A DNA stretch of 64,000 nucleotides from Caprella mutica (taxonomy: Eukaryota; Arthropoda; Malacostraca; Amphipoda; Caprellidae): NCBI GenBank assembly GCA_947561585.1, contig CANNZV010001132.1:1-64000 (forward strand). Reading direction: 5' to 3'. Of the stretch, positions 42,504 to 54,059 are shown one piece after another (positions within the stretch are counted from its first letter, which is position 1; every line of letters starts with the position of its first letter). Position numbers and translations under genes: made by a program. The notes below the pieces were generated by a model. It was not told where the DNA came from. It made no database searches and was given only the letters and a program-made list of their open reading frames with translations.

Positions 42504-43850
42504 GAAATATACGAAAAAAATCTCAATAGGTATAATTTATTTCATATGGATGTAAAAACATTAAATTATATTATCTTCTTTAACAAATATTGGACAATTA
42601 AACATTAATTATCATTTGAGAAATGATGATTGATATAAAATTGATATCTATAATAATATCAGTTGGCCATTAATTTGTATCTCCTATTCGAAACCCTCAA
42701 AGTGCAGCTTTCAAATGAACAAAGTTCATTTTAAAGGTTTCAAACACTGAAACCTTTAAACAGATTCAACCTCATTTTGAACATAGCTTTCAGGAAAAAT
42801 TTCACCAACTGTAAAACCATACTGACTTACATTAATAAGTTCAAAACTGAAGAAACCACTTTATTTTGAACAAATAGCGATCAGGTCAAAAGGGAACAGA
42901 ACGAACACATGAAAACATTAATCTTATTCATGAACAATTTATTGAGAATTCAAAAATATCAATCAGAAGGAATAAAATAGACTTACTAAAGACACATTTC
43001 ACCGTATTGTTAAACACGATGTGAAGTATCATCCTTTCAAGAAAAATGCAAGGCTCGAACTCTTTGAACTTTTACAAAATGTTTCTGCAAAGAAATGCTT
43101 GTTTTGGACAAGACACCGTGACCGGTGATGAAAAAGTATTTCCATGAATGAAAGAGTCTATAAGCAAAACGTCGATTGAATGAAAAGTAGCATTTTTGTA
43201 AATTTTACTACTACCCTATGGAAATAAATTATTCCTATTCTGAAGTCTTTTTCAATTCAATGCAGGATGTTCAATTTCAGTCGCAAGTTTAACAGATTTT
43301 CAAGAAAGATGCAAAAAATCAATACGAACAAAAATAAACTAATTTGAAAGTTATGGTTATGGTCAAATTTCAAGTTCGAATTATCTCTTTATGTTGTCCC
43401 ACACTTAGTTGCTTCATATATTATCAATTTAATGTCCTATAGCTTCACCGAAGCTATGTCAGGATCATTTGGAAAATTAAACTCATTGCACTTGAATCTT
43501 CGCCTAACATCAATATTTCGTACGTTTTAGAAGTCGCATCAAATCCTACAAGTGCATAAATATTCATTTACAACCTTTTCGGTAGAGATTTAAGTTCTTC
43601 AGACGAATGGATCAGTTAGATTAAGAGTTCTATACCAGACCAAGAACAATAGTTCACAGGCCATCTACGGCGGATACTTTATGAAGTGATTTCGAAGGCC
43701 TTATCCTTAATTAGTGGCACCCGCAAAAAGCTCTTCTTTCTCTGGTGTATCCGTTGCAATCTTGCTGCGTCTTTTTCTTTTATTAGTGAAATTTGTTTTC
43801 TATGCAGTGCTTTGTGATGACCTCAGATTGCTAAAGCCCTTGAACATGGT
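42504..43850. other. Unassigned, with possible Penelope-type debris
   Basis: At 43112-43260, GGTGATGAAAAAGTATTTCC ... AAACGTCGATTG ... TATTCTGAAGTC resembles the 3' region of the Penelope-like fragment at 51.45 kb (ACGTTTCGAAAAAATACTTT-TTTCATCATCAGG, inverted). Part of it recurs at 45830-45930. No coding frame survives. Confidence 0.35.
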
Positions 43851-43859
43851 TGAAAGTAC

Positions 43860-44903
43860 GGTGACCAGAGAATTCGCCGTGGGAAATTTCGCCGTCAGAA
43901 TTTTCGCCGACAGAATTTTCGCCGTTGGAAAATATTTAAATAATTTCTCAATAATAATGTAACTGAATATATTTATTTCTATGTATGTTAATAACTATAT
44001 GGAAATAGCATTAAAAATAATAAATGACTAAACATATTATATTCCTATTTATTCCTCATATTACGTTAGAATCGCAGTAACGAATATTTTTATGAATTTT
44101 AAAATAGAAAAGAATGTAATTTTTGTTTAGAGATATTGCATACACTCACAAGAGAGATATTTTAAATGTAGCATTCTTATCAGTGTAAATACTTCCTTGA
44201 AATATTTGTGCAATGCACAGTAATTCAGATTTCAAGAGGTAAACCGTAGAATGTAATACTGAATTAAAAAAAAATCAATAATTAGGTAGATATGAAACCA
44301 TTAATAACTCGGAATAGTACAATAATGAGAAAAGCTTTATCTTAAATTCACAATATTAAACACTAAGGAATACTTAACACTTTTAAGAGGAAGTGACGCA
44401 AACCGATTAAGGTTAGCTAAAACACTGCTGACTATCACTAGTGATCCTATACATCTTTACTGAACATTTTTTTAACAAAGAAATTAGCTTCGACTATTTA
44501 GTCAAGCAATCAAAACACTCAAAATGTTATACAGCGACCTCTCGTGACACAAAATTATGCGATTACTGATTAGAATATAAATTGCATAGGCTATATGAAT
44601 AGTTAACATAAATTTTTTGCATCATAGTTTCATCAGATATACAATATTTCATAATCACCTATAATTAATATTTACAATTTTAAATTCTTATATTAGTTAC
44701 TTAACAAATTGGTTTACTTTATAATTATCAATATTTTTTATAAATGCTTATAGGCATTTGAATAGTTATGTCATCTTTAATTTCTTCTTCACGGCGAATA
44801 TTCCTCACGGCGAATTTTCCTAACGACAAATTTTCCTACTGCGAAACTTCCCACGGCGAAAATTCCGACGGTGAATTTTCCCACGGCAAAAATTCCTAGA
44901 ACC
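43860..44903. mobile_element. GGT...CTAGAACC element with AATTTTCGCCG arrays
   Basis: It begins GGTGACCAGAGAATTCGCCG and ends AAAATTCCTAGAACC, with the perfect 9-bp duplication TGAAAGTAC at 43851-43859 and 44904-44912. The left array has AATTTTCGCCG(A/T) units and the right array has them inverted (CGGCGAATTTTCC). It is 1044 bp, with an AT-rich non-coding interior. Confidence 0.9.
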
Positions 44904-44912
44904 TGAAAGTAC

Positions 44913-46699
44913 CGCTTCAGTTGGAAGCTCTGTTTCTACAAGAAGCCCTGCAGCTACAGTTCACATTATTGTATCAAAAATAGATATTTATTGATTAATA
45001 TAGAGTAACTAGACAGTTTGGTTGACAATAAGGCACTGTCCCATTGTTAACCAAATTTTCTGTCCCAATGATCACCATGGCGCCATTTTGAAAACATATG
45101 GGTATAGCGGCTCAACTACAAAAGTATAAAGGTAATCCTTTCATATGATCATATTTTACAAATTACTTAATATTATGTAAAAATGCCGTAAGCATTATAC
45201 ATATGTTAAATTAACAGATTTATAACAATTGAAATAAAGTACGAAAAAGTTAGTTTTCCTACCTCTAAAACACGTTTTCGCTTTTACACAGGGCTGACTG
45301 CACCCCAACCGCTGAATGCAATGCGAGTGAATGCACTGAAGTATGGCTAATTTACCACTAAGATTTTGTTACAAATTAACATCAAATAAAAAAGTTATTC
45401 AGCATGTCTCATTGTTTCCAGTGTCCCATTGATGACCATCCTCCCCTAAACTTGAATGAAAGTTATTATTATTTATTGGTATCAATGTTACCTGTAGTTA
45501 TCGTTAATACCATTTAGAATAACTTAAATTATAACGATGATATAGTTTGTATTTTAGATTATCGAAAATGTAGATTTATTGTTAGTTAAGTTAACCTTAT
45601 TTTTTCAATTATGGCGATGTGTGTATTCTACAAGACTGTCAGAATATATGTAAAGCGGTTAAATTGAATGATGTTCTCTAACTCTTTTAAATAAATTCAA
45701 ATTCTTTTTATTTTCAATTTCGTAGACATTTAACATTGGTTAAATAAAACTTGTTATAGTACAATATACCAAAGTTACATTACAAAGATTTACATTTATG
45801 TAAATTGCCTCTCACTTTTTAACTTTTTATTATAAATAAATTATACCTATTCTGAAGTCTTTTTGTGTTTTTGATCCTTTTTATTTAAATTTTTGCAATT
45901 CACTGCAATATGTTTAATTTTAGTCGTATGTTTACCATAATTTCATGAACGAAGCAGAAAAACTGCACAAATAAAACTTCGTTTTTAGAAAAATTCTAAC
46001 TTTAATAGTATGTAAAATATAGTAATTTGAAAATGAGTAATTTTTTTAACGCCTGTATATTATTGGTAAATAGGAAAATATTATATAATTAGATATGTTA
46101 GTTGCAATCGAAAATATGGAACTAATCAATAACTCGGAAGTTAGTTACCCAATGAATCAGACTGTTTGTACTTTAAAATTGTATTACTTTTATTTTGTGA
46201 ACAGAATTGTAATAAACCAATTTGAAAAAATCACATAATCAGCTGTTTAAATTTTTAAACAATAACGAAATTTTAAACAATAACTGTAATCGGGCCGATA
46301 TACACGAAAAAGATTTAGATTAACTATTAAAATAAAATGTAAACTTAAATTTAATGTACTATAAAATTATAATCTAGAACATTAATAAAAACAAAAAAGA
46401 AACAGTGCAAAGTTATCGATATCGTGCGCATGCGCTGTATCATTAATTTTGTGGTACCTAAGATTTTCATTTGAAGATGGCGATGCAGTTGAGTATTGAA
46501 TAAATTAATTTAATTTTTTTTTTAAATAAATCATCTCATTCAATAATAAACATACCCCAATCGATATCAATAAGAGAGAAATAGATTGCCTCTATAATAG
46601 GAGTACTGTCCCTGTTAAACTTAAATGAAAATTAAAAATAAATTTAATTGTACATATACAGGCATCCCCCGCTTTAGTTACCAAATCACAACTCAGTTT
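44913..46699. other. Unassigned AT-rich region
   Basis: It contains three loosely repeated GTCCCATTGWTRACCA motifs at 45040, 45062 and 45420, a GTGCGCATGCGC palindrome at 46426, and an inverted TTTAGTTACCAAA / GGTAACTAAA pair at 46672-46725. There is no gene. Confidence 0.4.
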
Positions 46700-46780
46700 A
46701 GTTACCAAACGGTAACTAAAGTGAATAAAAGTAGAGATTTATAATTGTCACTCCTTAATTTAGAACTCATTTCCTATGAT

Positions 46781-47264
46781 TTATAGGAAAAACAATATTA
46801 TTAGAGCAAGCATATTCTTAATAATATACGGTCTTTCATTGTTGCAGTGTTGGATATTGTGTGAGAATGTGGGAGATTGTCCCCGGATCCGTGGAGCAGT
46901 ACTCACACAGATCCGAGTCCGCCCTCCCAATTCTCTGCTTGTAAGAAGGGAGAGAAGGGTGATGTCCAATTCGAACACGAGACAGGGTTACCCTGTCCCG
47001 ACGCGAGAGGTGGACCTCACTAGAGTCGATAGGGGGAGGCCTAACTCCTAGAAGGGAGTTAGGTGGGAAGGAGGAAATAGCTCTGTCTGTGAGTGTGGTG
47101 TGTATATGTTTTTGTAGTGAAGTGTTGGGTGGGGTGTCTGGGAGTGTGTTGAAGATGTTTATGTAGCCTGTAGCTGGTGTAAGGTGTATGTTTCGTGGAG
47201 TCATTCGCTCAATTTGCATGTAGTGTAATGGATGAGAGGGGCTTAGTGTGGAGGTGTAGAAGTG
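46781..47264 (-). pseudogene. LINE ORF2 C-terminal region
   Basis: The minus-strand frame includes THFYTSTLSPSHPLHYMQ, a Pro/Ser-rich stretch and SYKQRIGRADSDLCEYCS followed by DPGTISHILTQYP. The C-x-x-C-x(n)-H-x(n)-C-type knuckle with (I)H(I/L)L after it is the standard end of Jockey-like ORF2 proteins. It is separated from the reverse transcriptase part by the element at 47265-48230, and a frame change occurs near the terminal His/Cys. Confidence 0.75.
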
Positions 47265-48230
47265 GGTTCTAGGTATATTCCACCCCGGTAAATTCCACCC
47301 GGTATATTTCACCCCGGTATTTTCCACCCCAGGTATATTCCATCCCAATTCCACCCCTGTGACAATGCTCATTTAGGTGACAATAAAAATCCATGTATTT
47401 TTTTAGATTGCCATTAGTTAGATAATTCGCACCGATGAAAAAATAACTCAGACAATATCCTGAGACATTTGAACAATATTTAGAGGTAGCTGAAGTCAAT
47501 TAAAATTTTATCCTTATAAAGTCACAAATTTTCCTAACATGGTATTTTTTCAAAGCTTACATGTTGAACAGGTGATGTTAATTCCTTTTTAACATGAAAC
47601 TGCATATGTTCTCTTACAACAATGGTTGGATGAGGTGTGGATTCTGGAAGGGGCGACTGGCAGAGACAACCAACTAAATCAATGTTTTCGCTCTTTGCTA
47701 ATAAGTTGCTGTTTTGGATGATCAAATTTTCCGTATACAAAATCTCTCAATGTAAAAATGCAATAATCCCCCAGTATTAAAACACTGTACAATAATCCTC
47801 AACTCCCCATAGAAAACCTCCTGGTCAAAAAAAAAAAAAAAAAAAAAACGTAAAAAGAGTCTTCGGTCAATTGCCACCACTTTTATAAGAAGTTAAAATA
47901 CCAAAATCAAAATGAAATAAATATAACAAGAAGTACTATAAATATATGACCTCATCTCATTGTTAATATCGCCTTTGCGTTGGCGATATTGTAGAAAATT
48001 AGCTTGTGATTGAAAATCGAAATATATTTACTGATAAGAAGCGTTCACACAAAATTTCTTTCTGCTGTTCTGTTACATGTGTAGTGAAAAATTTACAGCT
48101 TGTGATTAGCCAGCAAAAAGTTCAATTTGATACAGTGAAAATGCAAGTTACTTAGTATTATAAATAATATTTATAAATGACTAATATTAATGATTAACCA
48201 AACCTAACCTGTAAAGTGGGGTGGAATATA
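47265..48230. mobile_element. GGGGTGGAATATACC-array element, copy 2, inserted in the LINE
   Basis: On the plus strand it starts GGTTCTAGGTATATTCCACC, the inverse of the CTAGAACC ends, followed by four CCCCGGTATATTCCACC-like units. It ends near GTGGGGTGGAATATACCCC. Its interior matches copy 1 (41728-42503) in inverse and includes an A-run at 47828-47848. It interrupts the LINE between the reverse transcriptase and the C-terminal tail. I find no target duplication. Confidence 0.7.
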
Positions 48231-48234
48231 CCCC

Positions 48235-49600
48235 TCATTTCCATGTGTGTAGCAAGCGGAAGGACTCGTGTCTCTTCGTGGAGGTGTGTTGTGGGTGTTG
48301 TTTGTGTGCCGCCGGTGGCAATCCGGAGTGAAGTGTTTTGTGTACGCTGGAGTTTGTGTAGGTGTGTGTTGGCTGTGTCAGGTCACCAAGCTGCGTGGAT
48401 CTAATGAACTGTTTGTATAGTGTTGTTGTGTCTTCCTTGGAGTGTCCGTAAGTAGTGTGAGTGAGGGCGCAGACGTTCAGTCTGTTTTTGGCTCTGTTGT
48501 TGGTGTCGTTATATATGTGGTGTTTAAACGTCATGCCGCGGTCAAGTGTGACTCCAAGGATTTTAGGCGTGTTGTTTATGGGAAGGGGAGTGTTGTTAAG
48601 TGTTATGTTTGGATGGGTATTGTATTCACGAGTATGTGGGGAGATGAGTGTGAGGGAGGATTTGTTTACGGAGACCTTTAGTCTGTTTGTTTCTGGCCAG
48701 TTTTCTAGTGAGTAGATGTATGTTTGTAAATTGTTGGCTGCGGTCTCGTGTTTGGGGTGTTGCGACATGATGGTGACATCATCCGCATATGTAAGGGTGT
48801 GTACCGAGGTGTTTGTTGGCATGGGAAGGTCGTGGAAGTATAAATTGAAAAGAGTAGGTGAGAGAACGGAGCCCTGCGGTACTCCGTCAGTGTAATGTCG
48901 TGTTCTGGAGGACTTGCCGTTGTAGAGTGTTTTGTCAGAGCGGCCTGAGAGGTAATTGGCAAGCCATTTTTTAAACGAGTCGTGGATGTGAGTGTTGCGT
49001 ATTTTGTTAATGAGTGGGTGTCGTGGAACTGTATCGAAGGCTTTACTTATGTCAATGGCAGTTATAAGTGTCCTACTTGCAGGTTTGTTAGAGTTCAAGC
49101 TTTTGAGTCTTGTTTGTGTGAGGTGGGTAAGGAGAGTAGATGTGGAGTGTTCGGATCTGAAGCCATGTTGTGAGGGGGATAGTGGGATATGTAGTGTTAT
49201 GTTGTTGAGAACCAGCTTCTCGAGTATTTTGGAGGGTGTAGAGAGTAAGGAAATAGGTCTATATGAGGCTGGATCTGTGGGGGGTTTGTTGGACTTCAGA
49301 ATCGGGATGATCTTGGCTTGTTTCCATGTGTTGGGAATACTATTGTTTTGAACTGAGTAGTTGAAGATGTCTGTGAAGACCCTGATGGCGTGTGGTCCTA
49401 GATGTTTTAGATGTTTGTTAGATATTCCATCAATGCCAGTGGAGGGAGTGTTCTTAGTAGCCCGGATAGCCTTGGTGACCATTGCCGGGGTGAAAGGAGG
49501 TGTAGGGAGATAATTGGTGCATGTTCTGTGCATGCAACGCAGTATTTTCCTATCTATTGGGCGTGTGGGTTACCTACTTGTATTAGAATAATGTTTGTTA
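48235..49600 (-). pseudogene. LINE reverse transcriptase
   Basis: A 432-codon minus-strand frame carries the RT signature blocks in order: STGIDGISNKHLK, WKQAKIIPILK, SYRPISLLSTPSKILEKLV, SQHGFRSEHST, DISKAFDTVPR, GVPQGSVLSPTLFNLY and the catalytic LTYADDV (near 48785), then LKVSVNKSS and ILGVTLDRGMTF. The palm, fingers and thumb look intact within the frame. It ends where the 47265-48230 element is inserted. Upstream frames (endonuclease) are shifted. Confidence 0.9.
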
Positions 49601-50737
49601 AGAGCGTTCGCCTGCTGTGTGTCGGTGAGTATTGTGTTGTTTTGTGTAAGGGACTCGTGTGTTTTTGGTTTGTCTATGTATTTGTTATTAAGTCCCCTAA
49701 TGATTTTCCAGAGTTTGTTTGCGTCTGAGCGGAAATTAATAGTGTTTAGTTCGTTTTGCCATATGTTCTGTTGTTGTGTTTTAATTTCCGCTTCAATGTC
49801 AGTGTTGAGTAGTTGTATGCGTGTTATGGTATCATGTGTGGGTGTGAGAGTGCGAAGGTGTTTCCTAATCTGTATTAAGTGTTTTATGTTTGGTGTGAAG
49901 GTGGGGTTAAAGTGTCAGATGTTACCTGTGGGAATAAAGTGTTTGTTTGCGGTAGTGATTATGCTTGCGGCTGCATCTATGGAAGAGAAGTTGTTTAAGT
50001 TAAAGTGTTCTAGTTGGTTTTCCACAGATGCAGTAAATTCGTTCCAGTGTGCTTTTTTGTAGTTAGTGAAAGTGTGTCGTTGTTTGTATGGGTTAAGAGG
50101 TGCGTGTAGGTTGTATGTGATGAGTATGGGAAGGTGGTCTGAACTAAGCGCGTGTAGTGTTTTCCACGAGGAATGGAGTGTGATATCGGGATAGGCAAAT
50201 GTGATGTCGTGAGATGTTGGTTGTGTGTGTATGTTAAATGGTTTTCGTATAAGTGTGTGTGCGTTGTTGAGTATAATGTGTGTGTCGAGTTGTGTAGTGA
50301 TTGTGTCGGCTCGAGTGTCTGATTGTTGTGTGGTGAGCCAGGTAGGGTCGTGAGCGCTGAAATCCCCCAGGATGAGAGAGTAAGTGAGGGTATTAAGGTG
50401 TTCTAGATGTGGCGTGTATCCTGGGGGTGTGGAGTCTGTGGGGGTATATAAATGTTTGTTATGTTGTATGTGCGTTTGTGTATCTGTATACCTATAGACT
50501 GTAATTCGAGTGTGGGATCAAGTGGCATTCGTGAGAGTGTTTCGGCAGTTGTGCAGGGTGAAGGGTATGTTTTTGTGGATCAGTGTGATGAGGCCCCCTC
50601 CGCCTCGTGTAGGCCGATCGTTTCTGAGTGTTGTGTATCTAGGAAACTTTGGTGTGATTTTGTTACTGGTGAGTTTTGTTTCATGGATAGTGGCTATATG
50701 TATGTGGTGTTCGTGTAGCAGTGTCTTGAGTTGCATG
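49601..50737 (-). pseudogene. LINE endonuclease, main part
   Basis: Minus-strand frames contain HEHHIHIATIHETKL (catalytic Glu region) at about 50700, RGGGGLITLIHK at about 50600, ILGDFSAHDPTW (the GDFNAHH motif) at about 50365, and SSDHLPILI (the SDH motif) at about 50140. All belong to the apurinic/apyrimidinic-type endonuclease of non-LTR elements. The pieces lie in different frames, showing frameshift decay. The N-terminal motif is displaced to 54060-54100 by the 3.3-kb insertion. Confidence 0.85.
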
Positions 50738-51117
50738 TAGGGTCGGGAGGGGCGAATCTCGCGCAGCAGCACACGGGGCGAATCTTGCGCACCACATGTT
50801 TAAAGGGCTATGAATATGCTAGCCCAATAACAAAAATAGTCATAGACCGGCTCAAATACGTAGTAACTCTGTATAAATTAAAACCGCTTACAGGCATTTA
50901 TTCATAGTTGAAATAAATCACATTTAAGACCATATGAAATGTACCTAGTCGAAAATTCATTTTACCGTATTACAATAAAAAAATAAATTTGTCATGAAAT
51001 TTTTTTTATCCCAGATAATGACCTGAAGTTTTTAGTGCAAGATGATCATTGACTTTGGTTGCCTCAGTTAAAATTACAAGGTTCTAGACTTTATATTTTT
51101 TTATTTAGCGGAGTTTT

Positions 51118-51178
51118 TCCGTGCGCAACTATTCGCCCCACCATTATTTGCATGGCGGGGCGAATATTGCGCACTGTA
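51118..51178. repeat. Palindrome of GTGCGCAA...ATTCGCCCC motifs
   Basis: GTGCGCAACTATTCGCCCC at 51120 is matched in inverse by GGGGCGAATATTGCGCAC ending at about 51176, with ATTATTTGCATGG between. The same motif lies at both ends of the surrounding element (50750-50795 and 53822-53895), so it may be the far end of a smaller nested copy, or binding sites. Confidence 0.75.
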
Positions 51179-51429
51179 GAAATTTATTTTTAGGCCATTA
51201 AACAGTTTTTAATGCTTAATATTACTCTATATATATATATGTCAGTGTAGGAAGGCAACAGGTTATTATTGAGACAAGTTTCATTGAAACGTCGATGAGC
51301 CTTTCGAGTTACTAATTTTATGGATGCTTTTCCCAAGTTTCTGAATAGGTGTTTAATTTCATTAGTTGATATTTTTAGAATAATTTTCGACAACCAGATG
51401 GTTAAAAACTTTTGAGTGGGCATTTAAGA

Positions 51430-52908
51430 TTTTTATTAAAAAAAAAAAATGACAAGAGTTAAAATGTTGCAACGTTTCGAAAAAATACTTTTTTCATCAT
51501 CAGGCTAAAAACATTTATCTGAAATAACATGAAGAGTTTAATATATAGTTAATGAATGAATTTACTAAATTATTGAGTTATTTCAAGATTGAATATGGAA
51601 AATAAAAAGTATAAAGTAAAGAAAAAAAAATGATTATATAGATTGTACGGTAATATGAATTGATCGGTAATATGGATTGATCGGTAATATAAATTGATCG
51701 GTAATATGAGAGCTGACATAATGAAAACTATATTATAGAGGAGAAAAGAAAGTGAATCACATACTGTAAAATAGAAAGAATGACAGAGAAAAAAAAATAC
51801 TATAATATGGAATGACTAATAAAAAATGCAAACTAAATAATATGGAACGGAGTACAAGGGCCACATGTTAACTGTATGATGGTGAAAGTTTAAATGACTG
51901 ATAGAGGAGCAAGAAATGACATTTTTAGGATCAGGTAGGCGATGCTTGTTAAAAATATATGTAGAATTCTTGTATCGCCTTCGTTCTTGTTATTGATGGG
52001 TGGTTTTTCGTTTTTGATGAATAATGCTTCTGCCAGTTGTAGCTCGGATTTGTTAGTGGATCTATGGAGGATGCTCATAAGTGGGAGAATATCTGCAGTT
52101 TTTATCTTCTTTTGATGTTCTTCAATATTATGCTTCTTGATGCTGCCGTTTTGAGTGTGTGAAAGTGCACGCTGTTTGAGAGTAGTCGTGGTATAGCCTA
52201 TGTAGTATTTTTGAGGGTTGACACTCCTCACATAAGTACTTGTATACTACGTGGCTGTTACTATTGTCTTTATGGATGTTATTTTTAATGAGTAGATTGG
52301 AGAGTTTTCGGGTTTTATAGTAAATGGCTATTTTGAGTTTTGCATTGGGCTTGGGGGTAAGGTTTTTCTTGATTATTTTTTTGAGATTTTGTTCTTCTTG
52401 TTTGTATTGGCTGCTCATTTGGTTTCTATAAAACAAGTTGATTGTTTCTTGGTCGGTGGAAGATGCAACTTGGGTTGATTTCCTGCTCAAGAATGATGCA
52501 ATTTTGTTCTGTATTATGGATTGAGGAAAATTATTGTTGGTGAAAAGCTGCGTTAGTCTTTGAACCTCGTGGTGGAATATTTCTTGGCTACTTGATATGG
52601 CGTATGCTCTATGTAACATTGTTTTGATTACTCCAACTTTGTAGCGGTATGGAGCTAGGCCCTTAAAATTAATGCAGTCACCAGAGTTTGTTAATTTGGT
52701 ATGTACTTTTGTGGTGAAGCTAGAATTGTAGTTTGTTATATCTACATCGAGAAATGCTAGGCTGTTATTAATTTGTAGTTCAGAGGTGAAGTTAAGTACG
52801 GAGTTTTCAATGAAGGCATGTTTAAGGTGCTGGAGTTTTTCTTCGTCTTTGACAACGAGAAATATGTCATCGACATATTTTGAATAACGTTTTAGATATG
52901 TATGCTAA
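51430..52908 (-). pseudogene. Penelope-like element fragment (RT end plus GIY-YIG endonuclease)
   Basis: From 52908 on the minus strand, the frame opens at SKYVDDIFLVV, the catalytic YVDD block of a reverse transcriptase. It continues through LAFLDVDI and GLAPYRYKVGVIKTMLHRAYAIS to a VVYKYLCE segment, and after a frameshift near 52200 to KYYIGYTTTTLKQR with HTQNGSIKKHNI, a GIY-YIG endonuclease. RT followed by C-terminal GIY-YIG is diagnostic of Penelope-like elements. Everything upstream of YVDD is missing, a typical 5' truncation. The 3' region (51448-51510) contains CAACGTTTCGAAAAAATAC and TTTCATCATCAGG, common in this class. Confidence 0.88.
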
Positions 52909-52959
52909 ATTGGTTATATATGCTATATTTGACATCTAAAAAGAATTAATCCTTTCATA

Positions 52960-53541
52960 GATTGCGTTAGGTTATCTTTTGGGCGACATATTTTTGTTTG
53001 TCATCTTGTTGCTCACATAACTCAAAAAGTCTTCGATCAAATTACTGTGAATTTGGTAAGACGATCGATTGACTAATCTCCAGGAACCATCTGGTAAAAT
53101 TTTGGGAGCTATCCGGTCAAAGCTCGAGGTCATTTATAACTCAATAATTCAAAAAGTTTTCAATCAATTTGTCTGAAATTTGATGGGACGATTGGTCAAT
53201 ATCTAGGAACGGTTTGGTGAGTTTTTGGAAGCGGTCAGGTTAAAGGTCAAGTTGATTTATAACGCAAAATGTGTTCAATCAAAGTATCTGAAATTTGGTA
53301 GACGGTTGGTAATTATCCAGGCAGGAACCAATTTATTAGATTTTGTGAGCAATCAGGTAAAAATAAAGGTCAAGGTCATTTATAACACAAAAGAATTCAA
53401 CCAAATTGTCTGAAATTGGGCGGGACGATGCTTCAATATTCAGGAATCATTTGTTTATATTTTGGGAGTGAACAGGTTAAAGGTCAAGGTCATTCATAAG
53501 CGGTGGCAAAAGTATGGGCTCTATGAGTGCCCGTCATCTAG
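52960..53541. repeat. Dispersed GGTCAAAGGTCAAGGTCATT repeat, Helitron-like end
   Basis: Three to four degenerate ~130-bp units carry CTGAAATTTGGTRGGACGAT, CAGGAACC and TTTTGGGAGC, then GGTCAAGGTCATTTATAAC. The right end GGGCTCTATGAGTGCCC can form a hairpin and is followed by CTAG and TT, as at Helitron 3' ends. A related copy is at 57325-57586. The superfamily call is tentative. Confidence 0.5.
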
Positions 53542-54059
53542 TTATTTATTATATTTATAGTTACATAATAAGTAAATATAATAGTGTCATACTTCAGATA
53601 AACTAATATTACAAGCATAAATTAATCCTTAATAGAAAGCAACATTCATGACGTCACACATTCATTCTACAAACTTGACGTAAACAGGTCGAAAGAAGTT
53701 TGTCTCAAGTTTTGAATTTGAATCATATGATTGTTTATGCTTTAAAACACATTGGAATTATTTTTATAGTAAGTATCTAGACACTCAATAGTGCTATTTT
53801 TCACTCTGGAAAGGAATTAAAGGGTGCGCAGATATTCGTCCCTCTCGCGCGCAAGAATCGCCCCATCAAGGACAATTTCAATTGCGCACTACTTTCGTCA
53901 ATAACTCAGATTATACAAATGCTAATTTTTTGTCCTTTGGATGGTGTATAAATGGCCTTATTGCGGTTCTTCATGTCAAATATTATTCGTCTATCTGCAA
54001 AAACTAAGTTGCAAAACCCAAAAGTTTTTAGTGCGCAAGATTAACCCCTCCCGACCCTA

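Larger units (their letters stand above)
50740..54057. mobile_element. 3.3-kb TA-flanked element inserted in the LINE endonuclease
   Basis: The termini GGGTCGGGAGGGG (50740) and CCCCTCCCGACCC (to 54057) are exact inverse copies, flanked by TA on both sides (50738-50739 and 54058-54059). Excising the element with one TA restores an in-frame endonuclease start reading NINGIQNKYMQLKTLLHE. Subterminal GGGGCGAATNTTGCGCA words recur near both ends and in an internal palindrome. The contents are a Penelope-like fragment and a dispersed repeat; I see no transposase. A TA duplication fits Tc1/mariner-like or a few other superfamilies. Confidence 0.87.

Noticed and set aside
48216..50740. Several plus-strand frames of 60-155 codons (e.g. 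49595-50062)
   Set aside because: Antisense shadows of the LINE coding strand; their Cys/Val-rich composition is the complement of Thr/His-rich LINE codons.
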